Shown here piece after piece: positions 26,601 through 34,690 of a stretch of 64,000 bases of DNA. The stretch's first letter is position 1. Every line of letters begins with the position of its first letter. The position numbers and the translations under genes are program-made. Below the pieces are notes generated by a model. That model was not told the origin of the DNA and made no database searches. It saw only the letters and a program-made list of their open reading frames with translations. This DNA is from Nonomuraea basaltis (lineage in GTDB: Bacteria > Actinomycetota > Actinomycetes > Streptosporangiales > Streptosporangiaceae): the NCBI RefSeq assembly GCF_005893125.1, contig NZ_VCJS01000024.1:30265-94264 (forward strand). Direction: 5' to 3'.

Positions 26601-29192
26601 TCCCGCCGGCCGCTGTCGGCGCTCACGGTGGAGTTCCTGTGCGATCTGGCCGACGTGCGGAAGCTGCGCGCGTGGGTGGCGGATCCGCCCGCCGACGACG
26701 TGGCCAGGGCGAACGCGGTCAAGATCGCGGCCAGGCTGCGCACCCCCGCCCGCGCCGACCTGCGCGGCGCCAACCTCAAGGGCGAGGACCTGTCGTCCAG
26801 GGACCTGCGGGAGGTGGACCTGACCGGCGCCGACCTGTCCGAGGCGACGCTGGCCGGCACGAACCTGTCCAGGGCCACCCTCCGCGACGCCAAGCTCGTC
26901 GGCGCCCGGCTGGACGGCGCCGTGCTGACCGGGGCCGACCTGACCGGCGCGGACCTGTCGGGGGCGCGGCTGGCGCAGGTGGACCTGAGCGATGTGACCG
27001 TCGAGGGCGCCCGCTGGCACCGTGCCTCGCTGATCAACGTGACCGGTACGCTGCCGCACCTGCCCGGCGCGGCGGTGGTGCCCGGGCAGCCGGTGGAGGT
27101 GGAGTTCGCACCCGCCGGAATCGGCGTCCCGTACGGATACCACTTCCAGACCAGCCGCCTGCCCGAGCCGATCGCGTACAGCCCCGACGGCGCCACCGTC
27201 GCGATCGGCAACGAGGACGGCGGCGTGCTGCTGTGCGTCGGCGGCGCGCCCGTGCGCACGCTGCAGGGGCACCGGGGCCGCGTCTACGCCGTCATCTTCG
27301 CGGGCGACCTGCTCGCCACAGGCGCGAGCGACGGCACCGTCGTGCTGTGGGACGCCCTCACCGGCGAGCGGCGGCACACGCTGTCCGGGCACGCCGACGG
27401 CGTCTGGCCGGTGCGCGTGAGCCCTGCGGGCGACCTGGTGGCGGCCGGCGGCGGCGACGGAGTCGTGCGCGTGTGGGAGACGGCCACCGGGCACCTGGTC
27501 CACGAGCTGGACGGGCACCAGGCGCCCGTCTACACCGCCTCGTTCGGCCGCTCGGCACTGGTGACGGGCGACTCGGCGGGCGTCGTGCGCGTCTGGGACC
27601 TCGCCTCCGGGCGATTGACGCGCACGCTCGAGGGCCACCGCGGCAGCGTCTACCGCGCGGTGCACAGCCCCGACGGCCACCTGCTGGCCACCGGCGACGA
27701 GGCCGGCACCCTCAGGGTGTGGGACACCGCCACGTGGGCGCCGCTGCACACGCTGACCGGCCACCAGGGCAGCATCTACTGCGTGGCGTTCTCGCCCGAC
27801 GGCTCGCTGCTGGCGAGCGGCGACACGGCCTGCAGCGTCCGCCTTTGGGATCCGGTGGGCGGCGCGGCGCACGGGGTGCTCACCACGCACCCGGCGTTCG
27901 TCTACCACGTGGCGTTCAGCCCTGACGGCCGCACCGTGGCGAGCGGCGACTCCAGCGGCGTGATCAGGCTGCACCCGGTGGACGGCGGGCAGCGGGTGGA
28001 GCTGTCCGGGCACCGCAGCTCGGCCTGGCCGTTCGCCTACCGGCCGGACGGGCGTCAGCTCGCCACGAGCAGCAACGACGGCACGGTGCGGCTGTGGGAC
28101 CCCGGCACGGGCAAATGTCAGCGGGTGCTGCGCGGGCACGGGCGGCGGATCTCGTCGGTCCGGTTCAGCGCCGACGGCTCGATGCTGGTGACCAGCGGCA
28201 ACGACGGCGTCGTACGCCTGTGGGAGCCGCGCACCGGGCGCCGGCTGCGGGAGATCACCGGCACCGCCGACCGGCTGATCTCGGCCCTGTTCTCCCCCGC
28301 CGGTCCCCTGCTGGCCACCTCCAGCAACGACGGCGGCGTGCACCTGTGGAACGCCGTCACCGGCGAGTACGAGCGCGAGCTGAACGCCGAGACCGACCAC
28401 GTGTGGGCCGAGGCGTTCAGCCCCGACGCCGACATTCTCGCCACGGCCAACGACGACGACAGCGTGCGCCTGTGGTACCGATGGACCGGGCGGCTGGCGG
28501 GCAACCTGATGGACCACCGCGGGCGCGTCCGCTCGATCGCCTTCAGCCCCGACGGCGCGTACGTGGCCACGGGCTGCGACGACAAGCTCGTCCGCATCTG
28601 GCACGTCGCCTCCGGCGGCCGGGTGGCGACCCTCGAAGGGCACACCGACCGGGTCTACTCGGTGGCCTTCTCCCCCTCCGGACGCCATCTGGCCAGCGCC
28701 GGCAACGACGGCCGGGCCATGGTGTGGGAGCTGCGGCCCGGCCAGCCCTGGCAGCCGCGGCTGATGCACACGCTCGCCGGGCACGAGGGGCGGCTGTGGA
28801 GCGTGGCGTTCAACGCCTCCGGCGACCGCCTGGCCACCGGGGGCGACGACCAGCTGGTACGGGTGTGGGACGTCGCGAGCGGCCGGCCGCTGCACGCGCT
28901 GGCCGGGCACGCCCGCCGCGTCTGGTCGGTCGCCTTCAGCCCCGTCTCCGACCTGCTGGCCAGTGCGGGCGACGACGGCGTGGTGATTCTCTGGGAGGGG
29001 GATGAGCGGCGGGCGACCCTGCTCGGGCTGCCCGAGGGGTGGGCGGCGCTGGCGCCGGACGGCCGCTACAAGATCCAGGGGGAGCCGGCCGGGCAGTTCT
29101 GGCACGTCATCGGGATGTCGCGGTTCGAGCTGGGCGAGCTGGACCCCTACCTGACAGGGGTGCAGCAGGTGCCGCTCGACTCACCCTTCTGA
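23622..29192 (+). CDS. TIR / degenerate phosphoesterase / NACHT / pentapeptide / WD40 STAND protein
   Basis: A 1856-residue multidomain STAND NTPase. Residues 8-140 are a TIR domain (FVSYSPAD opening, MEWQAAL with candidate NADase Glu80). Residues 190-435 are a calcineurin-like phosphoesterase fold that keeps GDLTE (248-252) but has lost the other metal motifs. Residues about 500-1030 are a NACHT NTPase: Walker A GDFGHGKT 666-673, Walker B LLFDGFDEL with D741, and a winged-helix-like part ending FIHASVMEWLIARYI. Pentapeptide repeats span about 1045-1125, then about 15 WD40 blades from 1180 to 1815 and a conserved-looking tail. In such proteins the WD40 end senses a trigger, NACHT oligomerises and TIR cleaves NAD+ (family knowledge); an anti-phage or self-recognition role is inferred. 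No partner gene is linked. Confidence 0.93.
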   Translation: MARDGRPTEIFVSYSPADTAWATWIAWELEAAGYRTMIQAWDFVPGTNFIDFMDRGVSEAQLVVAVLSRNYLTSRYGRMEWQAALRANPDNPSNKLVTIRLEDVQLEGLLSTITWVDLLGVTDPGQARALLLGRVREAMSGRAKPEAAPAFPDGSSVPAAAPTLPPPGERARARRAPVTAPTFPPAAGSGGARESISVLHVGGPRFGRALPDPGDPFTPEDMQARIWADLTAMYDRGMPRPDLMVVSGDLTESGSLGQFGQATRFVTDLRLLIGLEPHRLVLLPGPRDVTKAAASAYFMTCEADDVSPQPPYWPKWRHFAGLFGEVYQGLDDRVFDGGQPWTLFEVPDLKVVVAGLNSTMAMSHLERDAYALLGEGQAAWFAERLRPYEESGWLRLGAIGHPPDALRDAPTFDRLLAHRLNLLFHGGSGKTAAEGRVAAPRAGRHQVVEITPDGMRTWQPEGGEPERVPCRWRAAGATFTGESPPVPPPGPKPDEREPSPVELLLDRITEVCEARHERARIRRFAAHLVVTHPEDGFVRQTMIGAHAGELTESAADAFVRQSHAAGLAAELVYQGPPAPRAVRDDLMRKGVRLRSFTEFQGLLDLTGYVAEQTARLTIDRRYPPDLYVPQRYRELDRPGSQVKQGLTDELMRLLAADHGRFLLLLGDFGHGKTFALRELARRIPAELPHLTPILIELRALDKAHSVDALVAAHLAGHGEEVIDLKAFRYLLRQGRIVLLFDGFDELVTRLTYDRAADHLATLLAAADDKAKIVVASRTQHFKSHSQVLTSLGEMVGVLPQRRVLSVEDFTRDQIRSYLANRFVDGDEATARMSLMGEIKDLLALAQNPRMLSFIADLDADRLRTVAGARHTISPALLYEEILGAWLAFEERRARIPGSAAALSTEELRRAVTALALRLWESGESLLGVDELTEIGETLTDLASGQLSAAHAAHAMGSGSLLVRTEEGMFGFIHASVMEWLIARYIALENIALLSRRPLSALTVEFLCDLADVRKLRAWVADPPADDVARANAVKIAARLRTPARADLRGANLKGEDLSSRDLREVDLTGADLSEATLAGTNLSRATLRDAKLVGARLDGAVLTGADLTGADLSGARLAQVDLSDVTVEGARWHRASLINVTGTLPHLPGAAVVPGQPVEVEFAPAGIGVPYGYHFQTSRLPEPIAYSPDGATVAIGNEDGGVLLCVGGAPVRTLQGHRGRVYAVIFAGDLLATGASDGTVVLWDALTGERRHTLSGHADGVWPVRVSPAGDLVAAGGGDGVVRVWETATGHLVHELDGHQAPVYTASFGRSALVTGDSAGVVRVWDLASGRLTRTLEGHRGSVYRAVHSPDGHLLATGDEAGTLRVWDTATWAPLHTLTGHQGSIYCVAFSPDGSLLASGDTACSVRLWDPVGGAAHGVLTTHPAFVYHVAFSPDGRTVASGDSSGVIRLHPVDGGQRVELSGHRSSAWPFAYRPDGRQLATSSNDGTVRLWDPGTGKCQRVLRGHGRRISSVRFSADGSMLVTSGNDGVVRLWEPRTGRRLREITGTADRLISALFSPAGPLLATSSNDGGVHLWNAVTGEYERELNAETDHVWAEAFSPDADILATANDDDSVRLWYRWTGRLAGNLMDHRGRVRSIAFSPDGAYVATGCDDKLVRIWHVASGGRVATLEGHTDRVYSVAFSPSGRHLASAGNDGRAMVWELRPGQPWQPRLMHTLAGHEGRLWSVAFNASGDRLATGGDDQLVRVWDVASGRPLHALAGHARRVWSVAFSPVSDLLASAGDDGVVILWEGDERRATLLGLPEGWAALAPDGRYKIQGEPAGQFWHVIGMSRFELGELDPYLTGVQQVPLDSPF

Positions 29193-29350
29193 GCCTCGCT
29201 CATCGGGATCCGGGCGCGGCGCGCACGGCGGCGGGTCCGTCAACGGCCTCTCGCGGCGGCGACTGTGGAAGGATCCATGTCTAGATCGTTTCGGTGGCGC
29301 CGAGCATCGCGAAGGGGATCACGTATGGCTACCTGCCCGGAGCTCTCGTC

Positions 29351-29911
29351 GTGACCGATCAGAGGGACGCCGAGCACCGGTCAGCTATCACAGGCGAGAA
29401 GGACTCTGGACACCGGCCGCTCGCGCCCGGCACGGACGGCACTGGTCGCCGGTCAGCCGCGACCAGCGGCTCTGGACGGCGGTGGCGGACCGTCAAGATC
29501 GCGGTGGTCCTGGCCGGAGTGCTCAACCTGGTCCTGGCGGGGATCCTGATCGGCATCCCCGGCTTCCAGACCACCCTGGACTCCGTGCCCGATCCGGCCG
29601 TCGAACGCACCACGCCGCCCGCGGCAGCCCTCACCCGCCGCCCCGCGGCCACCCCGATCCCGGCCGCCCGGCGCTCCGGAACCCCGCCCTCCAGCGCCCC
29701 GGACCCCGGCGTCCCGGCCACGGGCACGCCAGTCTCCGCCACTCCGGCCCCGAGCACCGCAGCCGGCGTCTCAACCGCACCCGGAGTGATCCGGCCGCAG
29801 GGGGCACGCTCGACACGGATGCGAGGGGCCCGGCCGCGCTCCGTCCGCCCACAGGTGGTCCGCCCCAGGAAGACGTCCGGCGGACCCGCCACTCGAGCGA
29901 TTCCGCCGTGA
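29351..29911 (+). CDS. Single-TM protein with Pro/Thr/Arg-rich tail
   Basis: An unrecognised 186-residue protein. About 40 charged residues are followed by one membrane helix (VKIAVVLAGVLNLVLAGILIGI) and a low-complexity Pro-, Ala-, Thr- and Arg-rich tail probably outside the membrane. GTG 29351 is used; GTG 29294 is in frame upstream. A nine-codon frame (ATG 29325, MATCPELSS) with a GAAGGGGATC ribosome site ends in TGA overlapping this GTG, so translation may be coupled to it. Function unknown; not clearly linked to the STAND gene 158 bases upstream. Confidence 0.6.
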   Translation: MTDQRDAEHRSAITGEKDSGHRPLAPGTDGTGRRSAATSGSGRRWRTVKIAVVLAGVLNLVLAGILIGIPGFQTTLDSVPDPAVERTTPPAAALTRRPAATPIPAARRSGTPPSSAPDPGVPATGTPVSATPAPSTAAGVSTAPGVIRPQGARSTRMRGARPRSVRPQVVRPRKTSGGPATRAIPP

Positions 29912-30004
29912 GCGGCCACACGAGCCCGCCGGCCACCGCCACCGCCACACCGGTGATCTCCCCGCCTGTACCGGCCGGCGGGCAGGCCGACGCCGGCCGG
30001 CCGG

Positions 30005-30607
30005 TCAGCCGCGGGCGGCACGCCTTACGAGCTCGTCCCACACGTCGCTCACCCGCGCGTCCAGCTCCTCCAGCGAACCCTCGTTCGGGACCACGATGTC
30101 CGCGACCGCCAGCCGGTCCTCCCGGCTCGCCTGCGCGGCGATGCGGGCCTTGGCGTCGGCCTCCGGCATCCTGCGGTGCTCGGCCAGCCGCCTGATGCGT
30201 ACCTCGTCGGCCGCGTCCACGACGATGACCACGTCGTACATCGGCGCCAGCTTGTTCTCCGCCAGCAGCGGCACGTCGTAGACCACGATCGCGTCGTCTG
30301 CCGCCTGCCCCTGCAGGTGCGCCACCCGCTCCCCCACCAGCGGATGGACGATCGCATTGAGCGCCGCCAGCCTCTCGGAGTCGGCGAAGACGATGGACCC
30401 CAGCTTCTCCCTGTTGAGCGAGCCGTCGGGACGCAGGACCTCGTCCCCGAACACGGCCACCACCCGCGCCAGGCCGGCCGTGCCCGGCTCGACCACCTCA
30501 CGCGCGATCTTGTCAGCGTCGATCACGACGGCGCCCCTGGCCGACAGCCGCTTGGACACCTCGCTCTTGCCGGAGCCGATGCCGCCGGTGAGCCCAATCT
30601 TCAACAC
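30005..30607 (-). CDS. coaE: Dephospho-CoA kinase
   Basis: A 200-residue CoaE that phosphorylates the 3' hydroxyl of the dephospho-CoA ribose, the last step of CoA synthesis. The P-loop [11 protein letters not shown] is at residues 5-15, [10 protein letters not shown] follows, and DVPLLAE and the lid region RRLAEHRRM are present. It has the E. coli-like single-domain length, without the C-terminal UPF0157/GrpB domain of mycobacteria. GTG start at 30607. Divergent from the Clp-N gene. Confidence 0.97.
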   Translation of the reverse strand: MLKIGLTGGIGSGKSEVSKRLSARGAVVIDADKIAREVVEPGTAGLARVVAVFGDEVLRPDGSLNREKLGSIVFADSERLAALNAIVHPLVGERVAHLQGQAADDAIVVYDVPLLAENKLAPMYDVVIVVDAADEVRIRRLAEHRRMPEADAKARIAAQASREDRLAVADIVVPNEGSLEELDARVSDVWDELVRRAARG

Positions 30608-30655
30608 CGCAAAAGCCTATCCACCATCGAGGCATACGGGGTCATCATCGTAGGC

Positions 30656-31369
30656 ATGATGACCACGATCGTACGGGCGGCGCACGACCAGGCCGCGGCG
30701 GCCGGGGACGACTGGGTGGGGCCGCCGCACGTCGTGCTGGCCCTGCTCGACGGTGACTCGATCGCCGCTCGCGTGCTGACCGAGGCCGGGCTCGACCGGG
30801 CGCGGGCGCTGGAATGCCTGCACCACGGGGCGAGGCCGGGCCACGGAGCCGGCGGCTTCGCCAGTCCGGCGTTCCACGAGCTGTACGGCGTCGCCACCGG
30901 CCTGGCGCTCGCCTCGGGCGTCCGGCTCCCGGCGCCCGAGCACTGGCTTCTCGCGCTGGCCTTCGACGCCTGGGACCGGGACGCGACCCCACTGCACCAG
31001 TTCGGCCTGGACCCGGCGCAGGTCGTGGCGGCGCTGCGGGGGCACGGCGTCCCCGTGCCACCGCTCGACCCCCCCGTCCACGTCCCCTGGCGGGGCCGGC
31101 ACCAGATCGTCGTGCCCGCGTCCAGGCTGCGGCCGGTGCTCGACCGGCTGAACGCGGAGCATCCGCCGGGCTCGGAGTGGCGGTGGGGCTGGAACTGGGT
31201 CGACGACGACCTGGGCCGCGCCATGATCATCGCGGAGGAGGGGATCGATCTGGCAGCTGCCTGCGCAGATGAACCATCATCAGGTGATCGTCCATCCGCT
31301 CCCGGTGCGTCTCCCGGTAGCCCAGGCGGCGATAGAGCCGCAGGTTCACCTCCGACAGGTGCCCGGTGA
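30656..31369 (+). CDS. Standalone Clp N-terminal (Clp-N) domain protein
   Basis: A 237-residue protein whose first 140 residues look like the Clp-N repeat domain of ClpA/ClpC (IVRAAHDQAAAAGDDWVGPPHVVLALLD, then FHELYGVATGLAL and PEHWLLALAF). It lacks the AAA+ ATPase parts. Such proteins may act as adaptors or decoys for Clp proteases, or as general protein-binding modules (inference). ATG 30656 or 30659. The last 47 codons overlap the antisense end of the GNAT gene by 143 bases, and this tail is Gly/Pro/Ser-rich and probably disordered. Divergent from coaE. Confidence 0.78.
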   Translation: MMTTIVRAAHDQAAAAGDDWVGPPHVVLALLDGDSIAARVLTEAGLDRARALECLHHGARPGHGAGGFASPAFHELYGVATGLALASGVRLPAPEHWLLALAFDAWDRDATPLHQFGLDPAQVVAALRGHGVPVPPLDPPVHVPWRGRHQIVVPASRLRPVLDRLNAEHPPGSEWRWGWNWVDDDLGRAMIIAEEGIDLAAACADEPSSGDRPSAPGASPGSPGGDRAAGSPPTGAR

Positions 31370-31733
31370 ACAGGTCGAACGCCGTCGCCTCCGGCACCTG
31401 CTCGTGCAGCGCGCCCAGCAGGGCCGTGCCCAGCCCTTGACCTTGCCGGTCGGGCGCGACGACGAGGCGGCCGACGAGGCAGGTGGTGCCGGACAGCCGC
31501 CCGCGTACCGCGCCGACGATCCGGCCCCCGTCGAGCGCCTTCAGCACGACGGCGGTCTCGACGACCTTGCGCAGTTGCTCCAGCGACTCGATGAGCGGCG
31601 GAATGTACGGGTCGCCGTAGAGCTGGGCCTCGCTCACGTAAGCCGCCCGCTGCACGGTGAGGATCTCTCCCGCGTCCGCCGCCACCGCCCGCTCGATCCT
31701 CACGCGCAGCACCCTATCGGCCACGCGCGGCAT
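31227..31733 (-). CDS. GNAT family N-acetyltransferase
   Basis: A 168-residue acetyltransferase with the acetyl-CoA site VGRLVVAPDRQGQGLGTALL (Q/RxxGxG/A motif) near residue 95 and the terminal LRLYRRLGYRE strand. The substrate is unknown. ATG 31733 after AAGG is used; GTG 31712 is possible. It lies 11 bases after the epoxide hydrolase gene on the same strand and probably forms an operon with it. Its 3' end runs antisense into the Clp-N gene. Confidence 0.88.
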   Translation of the reverse strand: MPRVADRVLRVRIERAVAADAGEILTVQRAAYVSEAQLYGDPYIPPLIESLEQLRKVVETAVVLKALDGGRIVGAVRGRLSGTTCLVGRLVVAPDRQGQGLGTALLGALHEQVPEATAFDLFTGHLSEVNLRLYRRLGYRETHRERMDDHLMMVHLRRQLPDRSPPPR

Positions 31734-31744
31734 ACGTGCCTTGG

Positions 31745-32878
31745 TCACCGAACCATTCGGAAAAAGGCGCGAATGCCCGCCACCAGCGAGTCCGGCGTAG
31801 CCATGGCCACCATGTGGCTGGGACTGTGCGCGTCCCCCCAGTACACGATGTCGTTCTCGCGCTCGGCGATCCGCCGCAGCAGCGCGGGCCCGCCGTGCGT
31901 CGTCCCGGTCGGCACCGCGGTCTGGTCGATGGGCATGCCGGCCGCCCCGTCGTAGTACGTCCAGGAGGACGATCCGCCGGTCTCCGTCAGCCAGTAGAGG
32001 CTCGCGTTGGTGAGCAGCAGATCCCGGTCGATGGGTTCGGCCGTCTCCGACCACCCGTCGAACTCCCTGAACCTTTCCACCAGGTACGCGAGCTGCGCCA
32101 CCGGCGAGTCCGCGAACCCGTACGCGAGCGTCTGGGGCCTGGCGGCGAGGTAGGGCGCGTACCCGCTGCCTCCGGCCATCCGCCCGGCCATCTCCTTCAG
32201 CTCGGCCAGCTCCTCCTCGCTCGCCCCCGCGAGCTCGGCCGGGTCGCCGGTGGGGATGCCGAGCCCGGCCGTGATGAGCGCGCCGGCCACGTGCTCGCGG
32301 TCGAGCACCGCAAGCTGGGGCGTGACCAGCGCTCCGGCGTCGTTGCCGTAGGCGCCGTACCGGTCGTACCCGAGCCGGCGCATCAGCTCGGCCCACGCGC
32401 TCGCCACCCGCGCGATGCTCCACGGCCGCTCGTCGGCGGGCTCGGGGAACGGCGAGAAGGCGAACCCGGGCAGTGAAGGGGCGACGACGTGGAAGGCCAC
32501 GGCGGGGTCGAGCCCGTGGGCGCGCGGGTCGGTGAGCGGCCCGATGACGTCCAGGAACTCGGCGACGGAGTTCGGCCAGCTGTGCGTGACGATCAGCGGC
32601 AGCGCGCCCGGCTCCGGCGAGCGCGCGTGCAGGAAGTGGATGGTCTGCCCGTCGATCTCGGTGGTGAACTGGGGAAAGGTGTTCAGCCTGGCCTCCTGCG
32701 CCCGCCAGTCGAACTCGCCGGCCCAGTATCCGGCCAGCTCGCGCAGGTAGGCGACCGGCACGCCGCGACTCCATCCGCCGGGCAGCTGCCCGGCCCACCT
32801 GGTACGCCGCAGCCGCTCTCCCAGGTCGTCGAGGTCGGCCTGCGGGATGTCGATGCGAAATGGCTTGATCTCGTCCAT
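31745..32878 (-). CDS. Epoxide hydrolase (EHN-type alpha/beta hydrolase)
   Basis: A 377-residue epoxide hydrolase of the microsomal-like class. The N-terminal EHN cap region (IKPFRIDIPQADLDDLGERLRRTRW) is diagnostic, followed by VTHSWPNSVAEF (HGWP-like oxyanion motif) and GYDRYGAYGNDAGA, where the nucleophile Asp sits in a GxDxG-like elbow. The C-terminal part YWGDAHSPSHMVAM bears the catalytic His. It opens epoxides to diols; the substrate is unknown. ATG 32878. Likely co-transcribed with GNAT. Confidence 0.92.
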   Translation of the reverse strand: MDEIKPFRIDIPQADLDDLGERLRRTRWAGQLPGGWSRGVPVAYLRELAGYWAGEFDWRAQEARLNTFPQFTTEIDGQTIHFLHARSPEPGALPLIVTHSWPNSVAEFLDVIGPLTDPRAHGLDPAVAFHVVAPSLPGFAFSPFPEPADERPWSIARVASAWAELMRRLGYDRYGAYGNDAGALVTPQLAVLDREHVAGALITAGLGIPTGDPAELAGASEEELAELKEMAGRMAGGSGYAPYLAARPQTLAYGFADSPVAQLAYLVERFREFDGWSETAEPIDRDLLLTNASLYWLTETGGSSSWTYYDGAAGMPIDQTAVPTGTTHGGPALLRRIAERENDIVYWGDAHSPSHMVAMATPDSLVAGIRAFFRMVR

Positions 32879-32942
32879 GCCCACGACCCTAGGCACGAAA
32901 GCGGAAGGTTCCGTTCCGCATTGGCCGGGCCGGGCCATGCGA

Positions 32943-32973
32943 AAGGCCCCGTACAAGGAATGTACGGGGCCTT
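32943..32973 (-). terminator. Strong hairpin after rpsA
   Basis: A perfect 13-base stem AAGGCCCCGTACA/TGTACGGGGCCTT with a 5-base loop lies 40 bases past the rpsA stop. In the minus direction it is followed by TTTCG. It separates rpsA from the epoxide hydrolase gene. Confidence 0.85.
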
Positions 32974-33013
32974 CCGTAAGGCTAGGCCTTAAGCCACAGA
33001 CCTAAAACGAGCC

Positions 33014-34498
33014 TCAGCTCTGGCCGCCCGCGAGCTTCTCGCGCAGGGCCGCGAGCGCCTCGTCAGAGGCGAGCGCGCCACTGGCGGGAGCCGACGACGA
33101 GGAGCTGCCCGGCTGGGGCTGCGTCTCGCCGGTGTAGGACGAGGGAGCGGCCTCGCCCGCCTCGGCCTCGGCCTTGCGGGCCTCCTCGATCTGCTTCCTG
33201 TGGGCCTCGAAGCGGGTCTGAGCCTCGGCGTACTGCCGCTCCCACTCCTCACGCTGCTTGTCGAAGCCCTCCAGCCACTCCCCGGTCTCCGGGTCGAAGC
33301 CCTCGGGGTAGATGTAGTTGCCGTGCTCGTCGTAGGTGGCCGCCATGCCGTAGAGCGTCGGGTCGAACTCGACCTCGGTGCCCACGCCCTCGTTGGCCTG
33401 CTTCAGCGAGAGGCTGATGCGACGACGGTCGAGGTCGATGTCGATGATCTTCACGAAGATCTCGTCGCCGACCTGGACGACCTGCTCCGGAATCTCCACG
33501 TGGCGCTCGGCCAGCTCGGAGATGTGGACCAGGCCCTCGATGCCCTCCTCGACCCGGACGAACGCGCCGAACGGCACCAGCTTGGTGACGCGGCCCGGCA
33601 CGACCTGGCCGATCTGGTGGGTGCGGGCGAACTGCTGCCACGGGTCTTCCTGGGTGGCCTTGAGCGACAGGGAGACGCGCTCGCGCTCCATGTCGACGTC
33701 GAGGACCTCGACCGTGACCTCCTGGCCGACCTCGACCACCTCGGACGGGTGGTCGATGTGCTTCCAGGACAGCTCGGACACGTGGACCAGTCCGTCGACG
33801 CCGCCGAGGTCCACGAATGCGCCGAAGTTGACGATCGAGGAGACGACGCCCTTGCGGACCTGACCCTTCTGAAGGGTGTTGAGGAACGTCTGGCGAACCT
33901 CGGACTGCGTCTGCTCAAGCCAGGCGCGGCGCGACAGGACCACGTTGTTGCGGTTCTTGTCGAGCTCTATGATCTTGGCCTCGAGCTCGCGCCCGACGTA
34001 CGGCTGCAGATCGCGGACACGGCGCATCTCGACCAGGGACGCCGGGAGGAAGCCACGGAGGCCGATGTCGAGGATGAGACCACCCTTGACGACCTCGATG
34101 ACGGTGCCGGTGACGATGCCGTCCTCGTCCTTGATCTTTTCGATCGTGCCCCAGGCGCGCTCGTATTGAGCACGCTTCTTGGACAGGATCAGGCGGCCCT
34201 CCTTGTCCTCCTTCTGGAGAACGAGGGCCTCGACGTGTTCGCCGACCTCCACGACGTCAGCCGGATCGACATCGTGCTTGATCGAAAGCTCGCGCGAGGG
34301 AATGACTCCCTCGGTCTTGTAGCCGATATCGAGAAGGACCTCGTCTCGATCGACCTTGACGACGGTGCCCTCGACGATGTCGCCGTCGTTGAAGTACTTG
34401 ATGGTCTCGTCGATCGCGGCGAGGAAGGCTTCCTCGGACCCGATGTCGTTGACCGCTACCTGCGGGGTGCTCGAGGTGGCCTCAGTGCTGGACGTCAT
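33014..34498 (-). CDS. rpsA: 30S ribosomal protein S1
   Basis: The 494-residue actinobacterial S1, which binds mRNA on the small subunit during initiation. Four S1 RNA-binding domains are visible, at about residues 40-110, 125-190, 210-280 and 295-365 (for example GTVVKVDRDEVLLDIGYK and GVVSSIVNFGAFVDLGGVDGLVHVSEL). A C-terminal Glu/Ala/Ser-rich tail follows, usual for actinobacteria, which have four domains rather than the six of E. coli. ATG 34498 gives the family N-terminus; the open frame to 34678 is leader. A leader of about 190 bases and a strong terminator bracket it. Confidence 0.97.
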   Translation of the reverse strand: MTSSTEATSSTPQVAVNDIGSEEAFLAAIDETIKYFNDGDIVEGTVVKVDRDEVLLDIGYKTEGVIPSRELSIKHDVDPADVVEVGEHVEALVLQKEDKEGRLILSKKRAQYERAWGTIEKIKDEDGIVTGTVIEVVKGGLILDIGLRGFLPASLVEMRRVRDLQPYVGRELEAKIIELDKNRNNVVLSRRAWLEQTQSEVRQTFLNTLQKGQVRKGVVSSIVNFGAFVDLGGVDGLVHVSELSWKHIDHPSEVVEVGQEVTVEVLDVDMERERVSLSLKATQEDPWQQFARTHQIGQVVPGRVTKLVPFGAFVRVEEGIEGLVHISELAERHVEIPEQVVQVGDEIFVKIIDIDLDRRRISLSLKQANEGVGTEVEFDPTLYGMAATYDEHGNYIYPEGFDPETGEWLEGFDKQREEWERQYAEAQTRFEAHRKQIEEARKAEAEAGEAAPSSYTGETQPQPGSSSSSAPASGALASDEALAALREKLAGGQS

Positions 34499-34690
34499 GT
34501 GTGGAATTGCTCCGAACGCGGACAGGATGTCGATGTGGCGGATGCGCGGCAGGCCCTCTTCCGCATCAAGCCGAGGAATTACGACATCGACGTGACCGAG
34601 CGCGAGCCCGCTCCGTCTGAGGCGCGCGCGAGCCCACAGCGCAGCGATCAGCATATGGGACCCGGGGCACGGGGTCAATCCGGGGAGGAG

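Noticed and set aside
25305..29105. A 1266-codon minus-strand frame opposite the TIR-NACHT-WD40 gene
   Set aside because: Antisense shadow; its Gln/Pro/Arg-rich repetitive text only mirrors the WD40 repeats of the real gene.
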